Assembly: GCF_963082655.1 (NCBI RefSeq)
Contig: NC_081554.1
Span: forward strand, 61,583,820-61,647,819
Reading direction: 5' to 3'
DNA from: Stomoxys calcitrans
Lineage: Eukaryota > Arthropoda > Insecta > Diptera > Muscidae
DNA length: 64,000 bases
Shown: positions 42,357-53,186 of the stretch, in pieces
Numbering within the stretch: the stretch's first letter is position 1
Layout of the letters: each line of letters begins with the position of its first letter
Translations under genes and position numbers: made by a program
Notes under the pieces: model-generated
Database searches by the model: none
What the model saw: the letters and a program-made list of their open reading frames with translations, nothing else
Told to the model about the DNA's origin: nothing

Positions 42357-44178
42357 TCACAACCCACCACCTCGGATATATTGGGTTCCCCGTAAAGTAA
42401 TTGCGGATTTTTTATATAGTCGGCGTTGACAAATTTTTTCACAGCTTGTGACTCTGTAATTGCATTCTTTCTTCTGTCAGTTATCAGCTGTTACTTTTAG
42501 CTTGCTTTAGAAAAAAAGTGTAAAAAAAAGTATATTTGATTAAAGTTCATTCTAAGCTTTATTAAAAATGCATTTACTTTCTTTTAAAAAATCCGCAATT
42601 ACTTTTTGGGCTACCCAATATATGTAAACCACCTTTCATTATAATCCATTGAAAATGCATAATTTATGCCCCCATAGCAGCTATATCGAAATATGGTCCA
42701 ATTTGGTTCAAATTCGACACGGATATTGAGTGGTCTAATTGATACAAGATATTGTTCACTATTAAAGAACAAACCACTAGTCTTTTTGGTAGCCATATCC
42801 AAATATAGACCGATCTGAACCATATACGACACGGATATCCGAAAGCATATCATAAGTCATTATGTCAAATTTCAGCGAAATCGGAGTATAAATATGCTTT
42901 TTATGGGATGAAGACTTAAATCCAGAGATCGGTCTATATAGCAGCCATATCAAAATCTGAACCGATATGGGCCAAATAAAATAGGGATGTCGAAGGGCCT
43001 AACGTAACTCACTGTCCAAAATTTCGGAATTGGAAAATTAATGCGCCTTTTATGGGTCCAAAACCTTAAATTGGGGGATCGGTCTATATGGCAGCTATAT
43101 TCAAATCTGGACCAATCTTAGCCAAATTGAAAAACGATTTCGAAGGGCCTAACACAACTCACTCTCCCGAATTTTGGAGAAATCATACAATAAATGCGCC
43201 TTTTATCGGCCAAAAACCTTAAATTGAGAGATCTGTCTATATGGCATCTATATCCAAATCTGGACCGATCTGAAACAAATTGCAGAAAGTTTTCGAAGAG
43301 TCTAACGCAACTCACTGTCCCAAATTTCGGCGAAATCGGACAAAGAATGCGTTTTTTATGGGTTCAAAACCTTAAATCGAGAGATCGGTCTATATGGCAG
43401 CTATATGCAAATCTGAACCAATCTAAGCCAAATTGAAAAACGATTTGGAAGGGCCTAACACAACTCACTCTTCCGAATTTTGGAGAAATCGGACAATAAA
43501 TGCGCCTTTTATGGGTCAAAACCTTAAATTGAGAGATCGGTCTATATCGCATCTATATCCAAATCTGGACCGATCTTAACCAAATTGGAGAAAGTTTTCG
43601 AAGTGCCTAACGCAACTCACTTCCCAAATTTCGGCGAAATCAGACAATAAATGCGCCTTTTATGGCCCCAAAAACCTTAAATCGGCGGATCGGTCTATAT
43701 GGCAGCTATATCCAAATCTGAACCGATCTGGGCCCAATTGAAGGAGGATGTCGAAGGCCCTAACACAACTCACTCTCCCAAATTTTGGCAAAATCGGATA
43801 ACAAATGTGGCTTTTATGGGCCCAAGACCCTAAACCGAGAAATCGGTCTATATGGCAGCTATATCCAAATCTGAACCGATTTGTGCAAAATTGAAGATTG
43901 ATGTCGACTGGCCTAACACAACTCACTGTCCCAAATTTCAGCTAAAAAGGATAGTATATGAAGGAAAAATGTGACTTTTATGGGCCTAAGACCTTAAATC
44001 GGATAGGTTTAGGGTCTTAGGCCGATATAACCCATCTTCGAACTTAACCTGCTTATAGACAAAAAAAGAATCTGTGCAAAGTTTCAGCTCAATATCTCTA
44101 TTTTTAAAGACTGTAGCGTGATTTCAACAGACAGACGTTTTTATATCCATCATCCTTCGGGTGCGGGTGTAAAAACGT
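42357..44178 (-). mobile_element. DINE-like subfamily Ib, minus orientation, with nested MITE
   Basis: Right module (reversed) 'acccaccacctcgg' at 42362, split by a mariner MITE. Array units mark 'ggtctatatggcagctatat' or a variant at about 42931, 43081, 43234, 43387, 43539, 43692 and 43845 (steps 150-153 bp). Left module, reversed, 'gtgatttcaacagacagacg' to 'gggtgtaaaaa' at 44120-44175. The hairpin end is missing. Confidence 0.85.
42381..42618 (+). mobile_element. mariner-derived MITE, copy 5
   Basis: 238 bp with TA on both sides; slight changes in both terminal inverted repeats (TTGGGTTCCCCG at the left). Confidence 0.9.
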
Positions 44179-44314
44179 AACACACTTGTGAAAGTAGTGT
44201 GGTGGGGCTTAATCTCAAGAGGGATAAGATGAGCGATTAGTGGAGTACATTCTTATAGCTTGACGTCTTATGACTAATCGCGCTTCCACTCAAGAAAATA
44301 GTTTAAAGCATAAT

Positions 44315-45212
44315 AAGGGTGATTTTTTAAGAGTTATAGGAAATTTGTCAAAAAACACATAAGATTCAGAAAAACGCAAGAAATCTTTATTTGAATCGAT
44401 AGTACGATCCTTATAATTTTACGTTTGAAGACCGTGACTGCGCCTCAAATGGTCTATCCCCTTAGTCCAATGTTGGTATACTCTTTCCAACATATTGGCC
44501 TGCATCTCACAATTAATGCTTCAATGTTGTCTTCCAATACGTCAATTGAAGCGGACTTGTCTGTATAGACATTAGCTTTAACATATTCCCACAACAATAG
44601 TCCAAAGGCATTAGATCGCACAATCTAGGTGACCAATTGACCGGTCCCGAACGTGAAATGAAATGTTCACCGAACTCGCCTCCCAATAAGTCGATTGTTA
44701 CGCGTCTTGTGTGGCATGCGTCACAGTCTTGTTTAAACCACATTTCATGCAAGTCAATCTCTTGCATTTTGGGCAAAAAAAAAGTGGATATCATCTTACG
44801 ATAGCGCTCACCATTCACAGTTACGTTACGATTCGCATCAGCTTTGAAGAAGTACGGTCCAATAATGCCACCAGCCCATGAACCTCACCAAACGGTGACT
44901 TTTTCTGGATGCATTGGTAGCTCTTGCAATGCTTCTGGCTGATCTTCACTCCAAAATCGACAATTCTGCTTATTTACACACCCATTTAGCCAAAAATGAG
45001 CTTCGTCGCTCAATGAAAGAAGCGCGCCATGATTTTTCTTAACAGAGCATGCACATTGATAAAAAAATTCAATAACTGGCAAGTGTTGTTCGTTTGTAAG
45101 ACGATTCAGGGTTAAATTATAAACCAAACTGAAGTGAAACAAAACAGGAAACGTGCGTGAGCTGTTTATACCAGTGTTGCCAAAAAGATAACAGCCAAAA
45201 AAATCACCCTTT
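44315..45212 (-). pseudogene. DD41D (rosa-group) transposon with decayed transposase
   Basis: Ends 'agggtgattttttaagag' and 'ccaaaaaaatcaccct' are inverted. The minus strand encodes, in pieces, 'TLNRLTNEQHLPVIEFFY' (N-terminus, near 45115), 'LSDEAHFWLNGCVNKQN' (first aspartate), 'LPMHPEKVTVW', 'MWFKQDCDACHTRR' (second aspartate) and 'SPRLCDLMPLDY' (third). 41 residues separate the last two, the DD41D signature. About 0.9 kb against ~1.3 kb expected; several frameshifts. Its terminal regions differ from the 607-bp derivatives, so it is a different lineage of the group. Confidence 0.8.
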
Positions 45213-45854
45213 ACTATACTCAGTCCAAACGAATTCATTTCCATCTGTTTCCATTATCAAAATGCTAGTATTGACCTCTCCCAGGGCACAAGCATAATCA
45301 TTTTTGTTTTTTACTTATTTATTAGCTTTCTGTGTGGGAGTTGTTGTATGAAGTAAAAATTAACATAACATGTCTCCAAACAGAAAATAAAAACACAAAA
45401 ATAAGACATTCGCAAATTGGAAAATAAAATAAAAATCAAAAAAAAAGCAAAAATCCAAAGTTAAGTCACAAAAGTAGAAACAAGCAAAGTGAACGTCAGG
45501 CAAACTTTATATGCACTTTTCCATACAAATGAAGAAAGTTTTATAAGATTTCTTGAAACTACTCTCTTTCAGCAGTTTCTTGGAATAATTTCTTACCATT
45601 ATGCCCTGCCCAGGAGCGTTGGTCTATGGATTTCCTTCCACAGCGTGTATTTCCATTACATCAAAAAGTTACCCACAAAATTATACCTCTGAGAATTTTA
45701 TAACATTTGTGTATGTGGTGTGTGTTTGTGTGCAAATATGCGTGCTTGCCTGTATGTGTGTAGTTTTTGCCATCAAAAAGCGGCCCGTAAGAACAACTGC
45801 CACAATCTGAAACTACGGCAAAAGTTTTGCAAGAAGAACATTTGACATTTGATG
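45213..45854. other. No recognised repeat
   Basis: Appears single-copy in this window. AT-rich, with a TGTGTG-rich patch at 45712-45750. Confidence 0.4.
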
Positions 45855-46052
45855 TCATGCGTTGTTTGGGAGGCAAAGAAGCTGTAATAATTCCACTGTA
45901 GACAAATTGTCAAAGTGGCTTTCTGGCTTGGTAAGGGTATGCACCATCATGCCAATGGACAAAAAGAACATTACGAAGATGTTGACAGCTCTGGAGACTG
46001 TGGCAATATTACTGCCCAGGATTCGAGTGTCATCATCATTGTCAAAAATTCT
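45855..46052 (-). CDS. Possible terminal exon of a host membrane-protein gene (unidentified)
   Basis: The minus strand shows a good acceptor (tgccatttgttttcag, 46068-46053) followed by an open frame that starts 'RIFDNDDDTRILGSNIATVS', continues with a hydrophobic stretch 'AVNIFVMFFLSIGMMVHTL' long enough for one membrane span, and ends 'LLQLLCLPNNA' with a TGA. The sequence is in DNA with no repeat similarity in the window. I do not recognise the family. An ATG at 46073 could instead start a 72-codon ORF. Real exon or chance is about even. Confidence 0.3.
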   Translation of the reverse strand, partial: RIFDNDDDTRILGSNIATVSRAVNIFVMFFLSIGMMVHTLTKPESHFDNLSTVELLQLLCLPNNA

Positions 46053-46390
46053 CTGAAAACAAATGGCAGTCATATAGAAAATTTCTTCAATATTGTAAAA
46101 GTTTGATTAAACAGATTTGCATAGGTAAGTTTTTCAACTGTCCTTTTCACCTGATGCCGATGATTTGACAATTTTTAGTTAGATACCAGTGAACAAAATG
46201 TTTATGCCTTAAAGGAGATTTGTTGACAGATGTATGGGCTAGCAAAATGCTAAAAATAGAGGATAGAGAGGAAATAGAGGCTTGAAAGTGATGCCTTTTC
46301 TTGTGATTCTTTTCAGCCTAGTAATGGCTTATGGCCGACAAAAAATAGGAAAATTGTTTCATATGTAACAAAATCCACCCTTACGATCTA

Positions 46391-46528
46391 TGCAAACTGC
46401 AAATTTGCCCATGAACATTCTTTCCATTAGGGAAAACAGGGGCAAACTTTTTACACATCAATGAGTGCTGTCAGATTCAAGTTTAAGATCAATGATATGG
46501 GAACTCCTTTTTATAGCCAGGTCCAAAG
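46391..46528 (-). mobile_element. SINE 3' half, minus
   Basis: 'gcaaatttgcccatgaacat', 'gggcaaactttttacacatc' and 'ctcctttttatagcc' are the SINE 3' end and body reversed; the head is absent. Confidence 0.8.
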
Positions 46529-46536
46529 TAAAGCTC

Positions 46537-46962
46537 CTAATTAATAGCACTCATCTTATCTGCCACAAACATTAAATAAATCTGATATTTTTTTCGCCAG
46601 ATTTTCTTATCTAACTCCTTCTGTTGAAAGTTTATTTCGATTATTTCATTACTTATCTCCCTTTTGATTTGTTTTTTTTTTCTTTGCTGGCGATAGACAG
46701 ATACTCCAAACTCCAGACAAGAAGTAAATGCATTTGAGTTTACAAGCTTCTTTACCCAATGCGCTGACATTCTGTAGATACTCGTATCCCTCATATGGCA
46801 ATGCAATGCCCCTGATCTAAGTCTTCCCCCATATGATTTACTTTCCACATGTTCAAATCTAAAGTTATCCGTTGGGGAATGTTTTTCACTAGTTTTTGCT
46901 GCATCATAGTGCGAACGCATATTCGAAAAAATAAGGAATAAGTACAACAAAGTTGAGTTCAT
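46537..46962 (-). CDS. 141-codon ORF of unknown status
   Basis: The longest non-transposon ORF in the window. It starts 'MNSTLLYLFLIFSNMRS', which could be a signal peptide, and ends in a lysine-rich stretch ('QQRKKKQIKREISNEIIEI'). Part of that stretch comes from a poly-T-rich tract (46660-46690), so chance is plausible. No known domain is seen. It lies beside a SINE fragment and between two repeat-poor stretches. Confidence 0.15.
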   Translation of the reverse strand: MNSTLLYLFLIFSNMRSHYDAAKTSEKHSPTDNFRFEHVESKSYGGRLRSGALHCHMRDTSIYRMSAHWVKKLVNSNAFTSCLEFGVSVYRQQRKKKQIKREISNEIIEINFQQKELDKKIWRKKYQIYLMFVADKMSAIN

Positions 46963-47193
46963 TTAAGACGAATATTGAATACCCAACACCTTTATGCAAT
47001 ATACCATAAAATGGGCGGGTTACACCGTCATTAAAAATATTAATATGCGATATGTTATATACTCCTGGTTTTCATGGCAAACAGGACATCTAGTGATGTC
47101 CTTTCGTTATATTTTGTTAAAAGGTTAGCTCCCAATCTATGATCACTCGTATGTTAGTTTCGACGTATTGTCATAACCTAATCAAAGAAAGTT
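46963..47193. other. No recognised feature
   Basis: Contains 'ggcaaacaggacatctagtg', which I cannot place. Confidence 0.35.
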
Positions 47194-47307
47194 TTGAAGA
47201 GAAAAGCTTCAAGATCACAAATCATATTTCAATAGTCGAGAGATGATGGTTGGGATAGAATGACATATAGCATCGCAATACATATCGCATCGCATATCCA
47301 AGTACAA
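47194..47307 (+). repeat. Flank duplication F, copy 1
   Basis: 'ttgaagagaaaagcttcaag' to 'gcatcgcatatccaagtac'; recurs at 48971-49067. Both copies directly border the right end of a DINE-like element. Confidence 0.85.
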
Positions 47308-48966
47308 ACAAGTAAAAAACCGTTTTAGATACCCACCACCTCGGGTATATATGTAAATCACCTTTCGTCCTAAACTGGTGAAAAATCCATAATATATACT
47401 CCCATATTCAGAGGCATAAGATGTAGCATTAAATTCAGTACATTAGACGTCCTCAGTGCGGCTGTGATGCACAAACAAGCCATCCTTTGCATCGGGTTAA
47501 GTATTAAGCAGTAGCTGGACTTTTGAAGCGCCGTCCACCAGACCACAATACCATATAGAATTACATGGTGTTGTGGTCACCATATAGCATAGCAGCTACA
47601 TCGAAATATGGTCCGATTTAGACCAAATTCGGCGCGGTCTTTGAGTGGTCGAATAAGTACAAGTCGTTGTTCAATTTTGTAGAACGATATATTGGTCTTT
47701 TTGGTAGCTCATTGAGTGGTCTAATAAGTTCAAGACATTATTCAATTTTGTAGAACGAAATATTGGTATTTTTGGTAGCTATATTCAAATATAGACCGAT
47801 CTGAACCATATACGACACGGATGTCGAAAAGCCTAACATAAGTCACTGTGTCAAATTTCAGCGAAATCGGATTATAAATGCGCCTTTTATGGGGCCAAGA
47901 CTTTAAATCGAGAGATCGGTCTATATGGTAGCTATATCCAAATCATAACCGATCTGGGCCAAATTGAAGAAGGATGTCGAAGGGCCTAACACAACTCACT
48001 GTCACAAATTTCGGCGACATCGGACAATAAATGCGCTTTTTATGGTCCCAAAACCTAAAACCGAGAGATCGGCCTATATGGCAGCTATATCCAAATCTGG
48101 ACCGATCTGTGTCATATTGCAGTAGTATGTCAAGGGGCCTAACTTAACTCACTGTCCCAAATTTCGTCAACATCGAACAATAAATGCGCCTTTCATGGGC
48201 CCAAAACCTTAAATCGAGAAATCGGTCGGCAGCTATATTCAAATCTGAACCGATCAGGGTCAAATTGAAGAAAGATGTTGAAAGGCCTAAGGCAACTCAC
48301 TGTCCCAAATTTGAGCAAAATCGGTTAATAAATGTGGCTTTTAGGGGCCTAAGACCCTAGATCGGCGGATCAGTCTATATGACAGCTATATCCAAATCTG
48401 GACCGATCTGGGCCAAATTGCAGAAAAATGTAGAGGTATCTAACACAACTCAATGTCCCAAATTTCAGCAAAATCGGATAATAAATGTGGTTTTTGGGGC
48501 CTAAGACCTTAAAACGAGATATCGGTCTATATGACAGTTATATCCAAATCTAGACCGATCGGGGCCATATTGAAGAAGGATGTCAATAGGCTGAACACAA
48601 CTCACTGTCCCAAAATTTCAGCAAAATCGGAGAATAAATGTGGCTTTTATTGGCCCAAGACCCTAAATCGGCGGATCGGTCTATATGGGGGCTATATCAA
48701 GATATAGTCCGATATAGCCCATCTTCGAACTTAACTTGCTTATGGACAAAAAAAGAATCTGTGCAAAATTTCAGCTCAATATCTCTATTTGTAAAGACTG
48801 TAGCGTGATTTCAACAGACAGACGGACGGACATGTCTAGATCGTCTTAGATTTTAAAGATGATCAAGAATATATATACTTTATAGGGTCGAAAACGGATA
48901 TTTCGATGTGTTGCAAACGGAATGACAAAATTAATATACCCCCATCCTTCGGTGGTGGGTATAAAA
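47308..48966 (-). mobile_element. DINE-like subfamily Ib, minus orientation
   Basis: Right end reversed at 47308-47345 ('acaagtaaaaaaccg', then 'acccaccacctcgggtatat') without the hairpin. Array units follow, and the left module reversed at 48805-48966 ('cagacagacggacggacatg', 'atcaagaatatatatacttt', 'acccccatccttcggtggtg'). A LINE-C scrap (47400-47575) is inserted. Confidence 0.85.
47400..47575 (-). mobile_element. LINE-C scrap inserted in DINE-like element
   Basis: Matches 23320-23480 of LINE-C: 'agaggcataagatgtagcat' against 'agaggcattagatgcagcat', then 'gaagcgccgtccaccagacc'. 5' and 3' truncated. Confidence 0.7.
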
Positions 48967-48970
48967 AGAG

Positions 48971-49067
48971 TTGAAGAGAAAAGCTTCAAGATCACAGATC
49001 ATATTTCAATTGTCGAGAGAAGATGGTTGGGATAGAATTGCATATCGCATCGCATATCCAAGTACAG
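48971..49067 (+). repeat. Flank duplication F, copy 2
   Basis: Second copy of 47194-47307, a few bases shorter. Confidence 0.85.
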
Positions 49068-50905
49068 ACAAGTAAAAGCGTGCTCAGTTCGGCCGGGCCG
49101 AATCATGGGATCCCATGGATTCCTCAAAAAATTTATTCAAAATAAATTTTGTTGAAGGGCATAATTGTATTCTGATGATGACTTCCAGGAGCTCAAGAAG
49201 TCAATTCGGGAGATCGGTTAATATGGGAGCTATATCAGGTCATACACCGATTTGGACCACACTTGACACAGCGGTTGAAAGTCATAAGAGAACACTTTGT
49301 GCAAAATTTTAACCAAATCGGACGAAATTTGCGGCTTCCAGAGGCTCAAGTAGTCAAATCGGGAGATCGGTTTATATGGGAGCTATATCAGGTTATACAC
49401 CGATTAGGCGATTAGGTACTAGGCAGAGTTGTTGAAAGTCATAACACAACACTACATGCAAAATTTCAGCCTAATCGGAAAAAAATTTCAGCTTGTAAGG
49501 GCTTAAGAAATTAGATCGGGAGATCGGTTTATGGGGGAGCTATATCGGGTTATGGACCGATTTAAACCGTACCTTGGAACAGTTGTTGGAAGTCGTAACA
49601 AAACACAGCATGTTCAATTTCAGCCAAGTCGGACAAAAATTGCGGCTTGTAAGGGCTCAAGAAATCAAATCGGGAGATCGGTTCATATGGCGGCTATATC
49701 AGGTTATCGACCGATTTGGAGCGTACTAAGCAGAATTGGAAGTCGTAACAGAACACCGCATGCAAAACTTCATCCAAATCGGGCAAAAATTGCGGCTTTT
49801 AAGAGCTAAAAAATACAAATTGGGAGTTCGGTTCATATGATAGTGATTTACATTCTACTTGACACAGTTGTTGGAATTTCGACCAAATCGGATAAGAGTT
49901 GCGCCCTCTAGAAGATCAGACTCAAGACCCAAGATCAGTTGATATGGCAGCTATATCAGGTTATCAACCGATTTCAACCATACATAGCACAGATATTGGA
50001 AGTCATAACGAAACACGTCATGCTAAATTACTGCCAAATCCGATAAGAAAAGCGCCCTCTAGAAGCTCAAAAAGTCTAATCGGGAGACATGTTTCTTTGA
50101 CGGCTATATCTGGTTATGGACTGATTTAGACTATACTAAGCACAGTTGTTGGGAGTCATACTAGAACACTTCATGCAAAATTTCAGCCAATTCGGATATG
50201 AATTGCCCCCTCTAGAAGTTGTAGAAGTTAAGACCCAAGATCGGTTTATATGGCAGTTATATCCGGATATCAACCGACTTAGACCATACTTGGCACAGTT
50301 GTCGGAAGTAATATCAACACACTACGTGCAAAATTTCCGCCAAATCGGATAAGAATTGCCTACATAAGGTCAAGAAGTCACGATCCAAGATCGGGTTTTA
50401 TGGCAGCTTTATCAAAATATGGACCGATATGGCCCATTTGCAATCCCCACCAACCTACACTAATAAGAAGTATTTGTGAATAATTTCAAGCGCCTAGCTT
50501 TACTTCTTCGAAAGTTAGCGTGCTTTCGACAGACGGACGGAGGGACGGACATGGCTAGATCGATTTAAAATGTCATAACAATCAATAATATATATACAGG
50601 GTGGCTGATGAAAGCCGCTACCAAAAAAAAATGTAATAACTTTTTTTCTATTTAATAATAATAATTTAATAATTAATTTAATTAATTAATTAATTAATTT
50701 AATTAATAATAATTTAATAATTAATTTAATAATTTAATTTAACATGAATAAAAGAAAAATGTATTCCATACACCGAAAAAAAAATGTAGCAATATTCATC
50801 ATTGTAGCAATATTCATCAGCCACCCTGTACATTATAGGGTCTTAGATGCATATTTCGAGGTGTTACAAACGGAATGGCGAAATGATGGAGGGTATACAA
50901 ATTAT
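49068..50905 (-). mobile_element. DINE-like subfamily Ia, minus orientation, with nested MITE
   Basis: Right end reversed: 'acaagtaaaagcgtgctcag' and hairpin TTCGGCCGGGCCGAA (49088-49102). About eight units of the Ia type. Left module reversed 50515-50905, split by a CAGGGTGG MITE at 50597-50828. One plus-strand frame stays open across parts of the array because the unit is 51 codons long. Confidence 0.85.
50597..50828. mobile_element. TA-targeting MITE with CAGGGTGG ends, 232 bp
   Basis: Inverted repeats CAGGGTGGCTGATGAA at both ends, TA on both sides (50595-50596 and 50829-50830). The interior is a TTAATTAA-rich low-complexity tract. The TA target and end length suggest a Tc1/mariner-superfamily derivative. 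Only copy in the window. Confidence 0.85.
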
Positions 50906-50984
50906 TTTTTTATTATTTTTGCATTGTTTTTGTGGGATTTGTTTCCAGAGTTGCGTCTTTTTAACCCAACGCACAGTGGGAGAA

Positions 50985-51530
50985 AATCGAAAAAAACAAG
51001 TAAAAACCATTCAGGAAATGCTAAAGTCAGGCGGAGCCGACTATATGATACCCTTCACATAACCTACAATTATAAATTCGGGTAATAGATATATGTATAT
51101 GAGAGCTATATCTAAATCTTAAACGACTTTTTTCGGACAGATCGTTTGAAAATTTTTGTTACTACGGCCATTAAAGTGCAGATCGGGCGATACATATATG
51201 AAGGAGCTACATCTAAATCTGAACCGATTTGTACCAAAATCAATAGCGCTCGTCCTTATGTCACAACTTGATATGTGCAAAATTTCGTGACAATTGTACA
51301 AATTTCGTGGCAATTGATCAGGACAAATACGTCCTATACCTTTGTTACAAGAATACATGGACTCATAGACGGACAGATGGACATGGCTAAATCGAGTCAG
51401 AAAGCGATTCTAAGTCGATCGGTATTCTTATCAATGGGTCTAACTCTTGTCCTTCAAAGCATTGCAAGCAAATGCACAAACTTAAAATACTCTGACCCTG
51501 TGGTCAGTAGGTGGTGTAGGGTACAAATAT
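50985..51530 (-). mobile_element. DINE-like subfamily II, minus orientation
   Basis: Right end reversed with 'aacaagtaaaaaccattcag' and an AGTC/GCCGACT-type hairpin remnant ('ggcggagccgactatatg', 51029-51046). Array wording follows, and the left end reversed at 51410-51530 ('gattctaagtcgatcgg', 'gtcagtaggtggtgtagggta'). Confidence 0.75.
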
Positions 51531-51554
51531 GCAGTGCGAGAAATATGGAATAGT

Positions 51555-52375
51555 TAGAGCTGCAGGCGGAGATCCGGGCTATCACGGAATTTCGTGAGGT
51601 GATATGGTCCTAACTCGGAAACGTCGACTGTGAATATCTTTACAGACAGTAAAATGGCCATAAAGGCAACAACAACCTGGAAGGTAAGGTCACAAGCAGT
51701 CTTGGAGTGAAGAAGATGACCGCCTTCTCTGAGGATGGCACAATCGGCTTCCTGTAGGTATCGGGCCACAACGGAGTAGGGGGGAATGCAAGGGCAGACG
51801 ATTTTGCAATGAAGGCCAGAAAACTGCCGTCAATAAACTTGGTTAACACGAAGCCTTTCGGGTCGACTCATTCCGATTTAAAGGCGTGGGCGACGAACGG
51901 CAATATCGGCAACGTAACACCGTATAGCAGCGATACAGAGATACAGTCGGCAGAACGGCGAAAATACTATGGGCTGATCCAGATTGAGAGATGACAAGGC
52001 TATTACTGAAAGGAAGTAAGAACTAGGTGCGTATGGTTTGCTTTGGGACATACGGGAAAGCATGTGTAGGACATGTGGGGAATATGAGAGACGTCGGAGC
52101 ATTTCCAGTGCAACTGCCCGGCTTTCGCGGCTACAAGACACCGTTACTTAGGTGTGGATACAATACCAGATATGAACCAAGTTAGGGGAGTGTTATCGAA
52201 AAAGATTAAGGATTTTGTAATTATCACGGAATCCTAACATAAAATTTTCTTTTTCGAGGTTACTTTTTAGTTTTTAAAGCGCACAATAAGCCGATTACTG
52301 GCTTAGGTGTATGTCCATAGTGGCATGGGGCGAATTAATATCCGCACCCTCTTTTCAACCTAACCTAGAGCTGGG
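51555..52375 (+). pseudogene. LINE 3' end: RNase H and C-terminal zinc-knuckle-like region
   Basis: Plus strand: 'VNIFTDSKMAIKAT' (RNase H catalytic aspartate, near 51629), then after frameshifts text like 'VSGHNGVGGNARADDFAMKA' (RNase H end, 51756-51815), 'GLIQIER' and a C-x2-C segment 'CRTCGE' near 52062. The 3' UTR runs to 'accctcttttcaacctaacct' (52347-52367). It resembles the LINE piece at 20480-21090 and may belong to the same family. Non-functional. Confidence 0.7.
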
Positions 52376-52530
52376 GTGTTATAGAGATCGTGTGCAAAAT
52401 GTCAAGGCCCTAGTTGTTCCGGACGCCTCTTTGCAGGCCCCAGAAGTTGGTCAACTCAGTCAACTGAAAATTCCATACTGTGCAGTTGAGTTATATAATA
52501 TCTTGGCTGGTTTCTAGGCTATATGAGTTT
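52376..52530. other. No recognised feature
   Basis: Short unassigned spacer. Confidence 0.35.
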
Positions 52531-52995
52531 TAGTTTTTATACCCACCACCGAAGGATGGGGGTATATACATATTGTCATTCCGTTGCAACACATATCCAA
52601 TTCCGACCCTATAAAGTCTGAACCGATTTTTTCCAAAGGCAATAGCATTTGTCCTTATACCAAATAATAGACTTGTGCAAAATTTCATGACAATCGGACA
52701 ACAAATGCGACACATACCTAGATCGCAAGAATACATTGACAAACACATGATACACAGTGGTGGTGTAGGGTATACAAATTTGGGTAATTTTGATACCCAC
52801 CACCATAGGATAGAGGCATATGTCCGTCTGTCGAAATGGCGATAGCGGTCAAACGCGTAAAGCTAGCCCCTTGAATTTTTGCACAGATACTTAATATTGA
52901 TATAAGTCGTTGGGGAATGCAAATGGGTCATATCGATTGAGATTTAGATATAGCTCCCATTAAACCGATATCCCGATATTACTTCTTGAGCCCCT
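52531..52995 (+). mobile_element. Chimera of three DINE-like left ends
   Basis: A subfamily Ib left end (52536-52617), then a reversed subfamily II left end (52618-52780, ending 'gtggtggtgtagggtat'), then a further left end (52786-52990, 'gatacccaccaccatagg' and 'gtccgtctgtcgaaat'). None is followed by its normal array. Confidence 0.65.
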
Positions 52996-53186
52996 GGCAG
53001 ATTTGCCAGCTCTGAAGATATGGCCCGAACAATTTTTCGAAATGCTGAGGTGACCAATTTAAGGGGCCTGCCAAGAGGCGCACGGGTCACCTAGGAAATT
53101 CGCAGATCTCACTAACACCTCAGCTCTGACCATTCCAAATTTTAATGAGATAACTCTACTCGTTCTCACTCGGATATATTATACCC
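52996..53186. other. No recognised feature
   Basis: Less AT-rich spacer ('ggcctgccaagaggcgcacg'), unassigned. Confidence 0.35.

Noticed and set aside
51120..51360. 79-codon minus-strand ORF in subfamily II
   Set aside because: Lies in DINE-like array sequence with no coding motifs.
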